The position numbers and the translations under genes are program-made. From an uncultured Lachnospiraceae bacterium (GTDB lineage: Bacteria; Bacillota; Clostridia; Lachnospirales; Lachnospiraceae): 64,000 bases of DNA. Positions 59,698 through 64,000 of the stretch are shown here, one piece after another (positions within the stretch are counted from its first letter, which is position 1; every line of letters begins with the position of its first letter). The DNA is taken from the NCBI GenBank assembly GCA_947178125.1, contig CAMWXB010000011.1, forward strand, positions 1 to 64,000, read 5' to 3'. The notes under the pieces are model-generated. The model saw only the letters and a list, made by a program, of their open reading frames with translations. It searched no databases and had not been told where the DNA came from.

Positions 59698-61428
59698 ATG
59701 AAAATGCGTAAGATTTTATCCCTGTTGACAGTTTCTGCACTCTGTGCCGGTCTGTTGGCAGGATGCGGCGGCGGTTCCGGTGATTCATCGAACAGTTCGA
59801 GCAGCGACACAAGCAGCAGCACAAATACGGCTTCCGATTCCGGAAATGACAATGCGTCAGGGGATGCAGCGGCGGCTGATGACAAGTCTCCAATTACATT
59901 TGAAGTATTCCTGACGGATGCGAACAACGACAGCTGGGATAACCCGGTCGGCAATGCGATTACGGAAGCAACTGGCGTTACACTGGAGATTTCTTATCCG
60001 GTATCTTCACAGGGTGATGCAAAACAGGATGTTGCATTGATGATTGCGAACGATGAATATCCGGATTTCATTTATGCAAAAGGTGAAGCGACTTCTCTGT
60101 ACGAAGCAGGCGCTTTGATTGATATGACAGATTTGATTGAGCAGTATGGCCCGAATATCAAGAAGATGTACGGCGACGAGCTTGAGAAACTGAAATGGGG
60201 TAATGGCGATGAAGGTATCTACCAGCTCTCTTATGCGGGTGTAGGAGCACAGACCTTAAAGACCGGCGGCGGCTGCCAGATTCAGTTTGCTGCTCTGAAA
60301 GAGAATAATTATGAATATCCGACAACATTGGAAGAGTATGAAGCATTGATCAAGAAGTACCTGGAAGCACATCCGACAACGGATGATGGTCTGGAGACAA
60401 TCGGTATCACGATGAGCGCTTCCGACTGGCACTGGATGATCACGCTGGGCAATCCGGCAGGCTTTATCGCTGATGCGGCTCCGGATAACGGACAGTGGGT
60501 AATTGATGAGAATTACAACTGCTACTATAAGCACACAACACCGGAAGAGAAAGAATATTTCCAGTGGCTGTGCCGTATGTATGACGAAGGAATCCTTGAT
60601 CCGAACTTTGCTACACAGACACATGATGACTATATCGCGAAGCTTTCCAGCGGACGTGTTGTAGCGATTACGGATGCTGAGTGGGATTACAATCAGGCGC
60701 AGCAGGTTCTGATCGCAGACGGCAAAGTAGACAAGACTTACTGCGGACTTCCTGTAACACTTCGCGAAGATCAGAAAGCTCCGGCACTGTTATATCAGGG
60801 TCTTCAGGTAGGCTGGGGTATCGGTATCACAAAGAGTTGTGAAGATCCGGTACGCGCTATCAAATTCCTTGATTTCCTTTGCTCCGATGAAGGCGCGGTT
60901 CTTCACAAATGGGGTGTTGAAGGCGTTAACTACTTCTTAGACGAGAACGGTATGAGATATCGTACACAGGAAGAAATCGATGCTTCCAATTCCGATCCCG
61001 ATTATGGTAAAAAGACGGGTGTCGGCAACTATACAGGTTTCCCGATTTACGGCGACGGTTCTGAAGATGAGAACGGAAATCCTTATACAACGATTACAAG
61101 ACAGTCTGTAATTGCTGAATACAACGAAGAACAGCTTGCAGCATGTGAAGCATGGGGCGTTGATATGCTGATCGATATCTTCCCGCAGCCGGACGAATTT
61201 GAATTGCTTCCTTATTCAGCATTGTGGGCATATCAGATTCCACAGGATCTGTCTAATAAAGTAGATATTCTGAACGAAATCGCATGGCCGGGTCTGGTGA
61301 AATGTGTGACTGGCGGACAGGCTAATTTCGAAGCGAACTGGGATGCTATGGTAGCAGAACTCGAAGCGAACGGTATGGAAGAAGCAAATGCGGAAATGAC
61401 GGCATTCTTAGCTGAGAAAATCCAATAA
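59698..61428 (+). CDS. ABC transporter solute-binding lipoprotein
   Basis: A 576-aa extracellular binding protein. Signal peptide ends LLAGC (C23 lipidated), then a Ser/Asn/Asp-rich linker (about 25-62), then a large LplA-like solute-binding fold. The ribosome site AAGGAGG is nine bases before the ATG. It follows a 246-base gap filled with hairpins, as in the first ABC operon where the same gene order also has hairpins. The likely ligand is a xylose- or glucose-containing oligosaccharide, from the GH31 and GH3 neighbours. Confidence 0.92.
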   Translation: MKMRKILSLLTVSALCAGLLAGCGGGSGDSSNSSSSDTSSSTNTASDSGNDNASGDAAAADDKSPITFEVFLTDANNDSWDNPVGNAITEATGVTLEISYPVSSQGDAKQDVALMIANDEYPDFIYAKGEATSLYEAGALIDMTDLIEQYGPNIKKMYGDELEKLKWGNGDEGIYQLSYAGVGAQTLKTGGGCQIQFAALKENNYEYPTTLEEYEALIKKYLEAHPTTDDGLETIGITMSASDWHWMITLGNPAGFIADAAPDNGQWVIDENYNCYYKHTTPEEKEYFQWLCRMYDEGILDPNFATQTHDDYIAKLSSGRVVAITDAEWDYNQAQQVLIADGKVDKTYCGLPVTLREDQKAPALLYQGLQVGWGIGITKSCEDPVRAIKFLDFLCSDEGAVLHKWGVEGVNYFLDENGMRYRTQEEIDASNSDPDYGKKTGVGNYTGFPIYGDGSEDENGNPYTTITRQSVIAEYNEEQLAACEAWGVDMLIDIFPQPDEFELLPYSALWAYQIPQDLSNKVDILNEIAWPGLVKCVTGGQANFEANWDAMVAELEANGMEEANAEMTAFLAEKIQ

Positions 61429-61432
61429 TAGG

Positions 61433-61537
61433 GTGAGAAGAACTTCTAAAGCTCACGCCAGAGGGCGTTTCGCCAAGAAGTTCTACGATTTGCGAAGCAA
61501 ATCTTTCTCACTCGGGAGAATCGCGGAGCGATTCTCC
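61433..61537 (+). repeat. Three-way-junction hairpin element (copy B) with trailing hairpin
   Basis: Outer stem GTGAGAA (61433-61439) / TTCTCAC (61505-61511). Arm 1: GAACTTCT (61440-61447) / AGAAGTTC (61476-61483), the reverse of copy A's arm, with an inner ACGCC/GGCGT. Arm 2: GATTTGC/GCAAATC (61487-61493/61497-61503), unrelated to copy A but fully paired. A further hairpin GGAGAATCGC/GCGATTCTCC (61515-61524/61528-61537) follows. The rest of this gap, to 61727, holds one weak hairpin (AAGGGTC/GGCCCTT near 61602) and no gene. Confidence 0.85.
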
Positions 61538-61727
61538 TGCATGAACCATAAAGTGTTGTAAAGAAACATTAAGAAATAAAAAGAGAAAGTGATGTAATGG
61601 GAAGGGTCTGATATCGCAGGGTGTTGGGCCCTTTCTGTAACATAAGAGTGTTTGTGATAATGTTTGGAACTGCCAAACTCGCAATTATCTGAAAATATAC
61701 AGATTAAGGAAGGAGCATGGTAAAAGT

Positions 61728-64000
61728 ATGGAAGTGAAAAAGAATACGCCTTTCTGGAATATATCGCTGCCTATAGAGGAGCGGCTTGACTGGCTGTTAT
61801 CGGAAATGACGATGGAGGAAAAACTGGGGATGCTCGCGACAAGGGTTCCGGAACTGGAAAGACTCGGTATTCCTGCGATGTCGGTAGGCGGAGAAGCGGC
61901 ACACGGCGTTGAGGCAAGAAACGATCAGAATGAATTAGGCGGGCCGGAAACGACCACTTCATTTCCACAGCCAATCGGTATGAGCGCGACCTGGGATACG
62001 GAACTGATCAAAAAAGCGGGTGAAGTGACGGGAACGGAGGCGCGCGTTATTTATCACCGCCATCCGGACAGAGGGCTTAGCCGCTGGGCGCCGACGATCG
62101 ATCTGGAGCGGGATCCGAGATGGGGCAGAACGGAAGAAGGCTACGGAGAAGATCCTTTGCTTGTCGGAGAAATGTCTTCCGCCTATATTCAGGGAATGCA
62201 GGGAGATGACCCGCATTATCTCCGTGTGGCATCTACGCTCAAGCATTTTTATGGAAACAATACGGAAGTGGGGCGGGGCTGGAAAAATTCATCCATTGAC
62301 CCGAGAAATAAATATGAGCTGTATCTGGAGCCTTTCCGCAGAGCGATTGAAAACGGTGGCGCAGAAGCGATCATGACGGCCTATAATAAGATCAATGGCA
62401 TTCCGGGGATGCTCAATCCGGAGGTCGGGTGTATTCTGAAAGACCAGTACGGATTAAAACACGCGGTCTGTGACGGCGGCGCGATGGAACTCGTTGCTGA
62501 TTTTCATCATTATTGCGGACTTCATGCCGAAACGCTGGCGATGGCCTTGAAAGCCGGGGTTGATGGCATGTCGGATAATCCGCAGGTAGTGGAGCAGGCG
62601 GCAAGGGAAGCGTATGAACTTGGGCTGATCACGGAAGCCGATGTGGACAAGGCGCTTCGAAATATGTTCCGCACCAAACTGCGTCTCGGCATTTATGACA
62701 GGGAGCCGCGCAATCCCTATGATGCCGTAACGGAAGCGGATATCAATTCTGAAGAGAATCAGGAAATATGCCGACAGGTATCGAGAGAATCCATTGTTCT
62801 TTTGAAGAACGATGGAGAAATGCTTCCGCTGGGTAAGGAAACGGCCGCGGAGTCCCTTGCATTGGTCGGCCCTGCGGGAGATTCCTGGTACCGCGACTGG
62901 TACTGCGGCGAGCCGCTTCGGAAAACGACGCTCAAGCAGGGTATCGAGAGGCTGCAGGGGGCGGAGATTTCTTTTGCGGACGGCTATGACAGGATTATCT
63001 TCCGCTGTGGGGATAAAGGAATTGCCGTCATGGAGGATGGTGCGCTCTGCCTGTCCGAAGAACCGGATATTTTTATGATGGAAGACTGGGGCGAGGGCAG
63101 CCTGTATTTCCGCTGTGCCCGTACCGGAAGATATATGAATACCAGATTCTATCCCGGAAAAGTGAAACCGGAAGAAATGGGAAGAATTGCAGCAGATATA
63201 GAGGAACCTTTTGACTGGTTCGTCATGGAAATTTTTCATCTGGAAGAGCAGCCGGATGGTACATCGGTATTGACAAATCGTTTCGGCTCGCCCATACTGG
63301 CAGGAGAAGACGGCAGTCTGTGGTCCATGAAGGGCGGCGAACAGATCGGGCCGAGCGTGGGGCTGGCGATGGATACGGCGGCATCTGCAAAAAAGGATAT
63401 CACACTGTCCGAAATATCTTTTACCCTGGAGGTCGTTGAGTCCGGCGTGGAAGCGGCGGTCAGACTGGCGCAGGGAAAAGAGAAAGTACTTCTTGCGCTG
63501 GGCTGTAATCCGATGGTGAATGCGAGAGAAGAGGTAGACCGCGGCACGATCGTGCTGCCGCCGGCGCAGGAAAAGCTGATGGAAGCGGTCTATCAGGCGA
63601 ATCCAAATGTTGTGCTCGTACTGATTTCCAACTATCCGTATGCGATGAATGCTGCACAGGAAAAGCTGCCCGCCATCTTGTGGAGTGCGACGGGAAGCCA
63701 GGATATGGGAGACGCACTGGCGGAAACAATTTTCGGGGAAAATGCGCCTGCGGGCCGTTTGAACATGACATGGTACCGAAGCGATGACCAACTGCCCGAT
63801 ATCGACGACTATGATATCATAAAAGGAAATCGTACCTATCGCTATTTTGACGGAGAAGTGCTCTATCCGTTCGGTTTCGGCCTGACCTATTCGGATTTTG
63901 CGTATTCGGATTTGTCAGTGGAACTGGTGGATAAGCGGAGCCTGCGGGTCTCTTTTGCCGTGAAAAATATCGGCGGCCGCATAAGCGATGAGGTCGCGCA
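61728..64000 (+). CDS. Glycoside hydrolase family 3 enzyme, cut by the window end
   Basis: At least 757 residues of a GH3 beta-glycosidase (beta-xylosidase or beta-glucosidase). The N-terminal barrel has RWAPTIDLERDPRWGRTEEG, STLKHFYGNN and the nucleophile D249 in HAVCDGGAMELVA. The second alpha/beta domain begins near 375 (RESIVLLKNDGEMLPLG). An insert of about 125 residues (about 420-545) with short beta strands resembles a fascin-like beta-trefoil and interrupts this domain. The fibronectin-III-like domain starts at the right edge (PFGFGLTYSDF). No signal peptide. The ATG at 61728 follows AAGGAAGGAG; the reading frame is open at 64000. Confidence 0.93.
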   Translation, partial: MEVKKNTPFWNISLPIEERLDWLLSEMTMEEKLGMLATRVPELERLGIPAMSVGGEAAHGVEARNDQNELGGPETTTSFPQPIGMSATWDTELIKKAGEVTGTEARVIYHRHPDRGLSRWAPTIDLERDPRWGRTEEGYGEDPLLVGEMSSAYIQGMQGDDPHYLRVASTLKHFYGNNTEVGRGWKNSSIDPRNKYELYLEPFRRAIENGGAEAIMTAYNKINGIPGMLNPEVGCILKDQYGLKHAVCDGGAMELVADFHHYCGLHAETLAMALKAGVDGMSDNPQVVEQAAREAYELGLITEADVDKALRNMFRTKLRLGIYDREPRNPYDAVTEADINSEENQEICRQVSRESIVLLKNDGEMLPLGKETAAESLALVGPAGDSWYRDWYCGEPLRKTTLKQGIERLQGAEISFADGYDRIIFRCGDKGIAVMEDGALCLSEEPDIFMMEDWGEGSLYFRCARTGRYMNTRFYPGKVKPEEMGRIAADIEEPFDWFVMEIFHLEEQPDGTSVLTNRFGSPILAGEDGSLWSMKGGEQIGPSVGLAMDTAASAKKDITLSEISFTLEVVESGVEAAVRLAQGKEKVLLALGCNPMVNAREEVDRGTIVLPPAQEKLMEAVYQANPNVVLVLISNYPYAMNAAQEKLPAILWSATGSQDMGDALAETIFGENAPAGRLNMTWYRSDDQLPDIDDYDIIKGNRTYRYFDGEVLYPFGFGLTYSDFAYSDLSVELVDKRSLRVSFAVKNIGGRISDEVA

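Noticed and set aside
59451-61537. Flanking inverted elements as the ends of a transposon carrying the binding-protein gene
   Set aside because: The two elements lie in direct, not inverted, orientation; no transposase or target-site duplication is visible, and the operon context is normal.
62454-63791. 445-codon open frame on the minus strand inside the GH3 gene
   Set aside because: Antisense shadow of a clear GH3 coding sequence; composition is Arg/His/Phe-rich as expected for a reversed reading frame.
1-64000. tRNA, rRNA or prophage genes
   Set aside because: No cloverleaf tRNA, rRNA segment, integrase or phage structural gene was recognised on reading either strand by eye; a tRNA scan would settle it.

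Overview
The window looks like chromosomal DNA of an anaerobic, spore-forming, plant-glycan-degrading Clostridia, most likely a Lachnospiraceae gut commensal. The evidence is three LplB/LplC-type ABC sugar importers with lipoprotein binding proteins, a YesM/YesN-type two-component system, glycoside hydrolases of families 2, 3, 31 and 53, a T-box leader on ileS, strong GGAGG ribosome sites, sporulation genes (SpoIID-, SpoIIQ- and SipL-like), a bactofilin with its M23-like partner, and moderate GC. Most genes lie on the + strand. I saw no rRNA, tRNA, phage, IS element or CRISPR array.

Layout. 1-7.8 kb: T-box-controlled ileS (IleRS2-like), a secreted protein of unknown role, and glycogen phosphorylase. 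8.1-16.6 kb: galactan-type locus (two permeases, binding protein, GH2, LacI regulator, cytoplasmic GH53). 16.7-29.2 kb: esterase locus (histidine kinase, AraC-type response regulator, acetylesterase-like protein, Nif3-like protein, alpha/beta hydrolase, binding protein, two permeases, DUF3237 protein, SGNH hydrolase, CE2 esterase); it has four esterase-like enzymes and no glycosidase. 29.3-41.3 kb: hflX, a membrane acyltransferase, a lipoprotein, an aconitase-superfamily hydratase, a LamG protein, a calcium-loop protein, spoIID- and spoIIQ-like genes and an amidohydrolase. 41.6-46.1 kb: tightly coupled trio of a GH9-like lipoprotein lacking its catalytic residues, an MBOAT O-acyltransferase and a membrane-anchored SGNH protein. 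46.1-53.8 kb: plsC (- strand), a PrcB-like lipoprotein, pyrC-pyrK-pyrD, sipL behind a sigma-E-type promoter, and the M23-like/bactofilin pair. 53.9-64 kb: xylose-containing oligosaccharide locus (GH31 alpha-xylosidase and AraC regulator on -, two permeases, binding protein and a GH3 enzyme cut by the window edge on +).

How the parts fit. Each sugar locus pairs an importer for oligosaccharides with enzymes that have no export signal, so cleavage or deacetylation probably happens in the cytoplasm after uptake. Each has its own regulator (LacI, YesMN-like pair, AraC).

The most unusual features are: (1) intergenic nested-hairpin elements with conserved edges but different, internally paired arms; (2) the pseudo-GH9/MBOAT/SGNH operon, a candidate surface-glycan acylation system; (3) two promoters in the esterase locus sharing an identical 16-base block and the same spacing to their -10 boxes; (4) nine-G runs at two sugar regulators.
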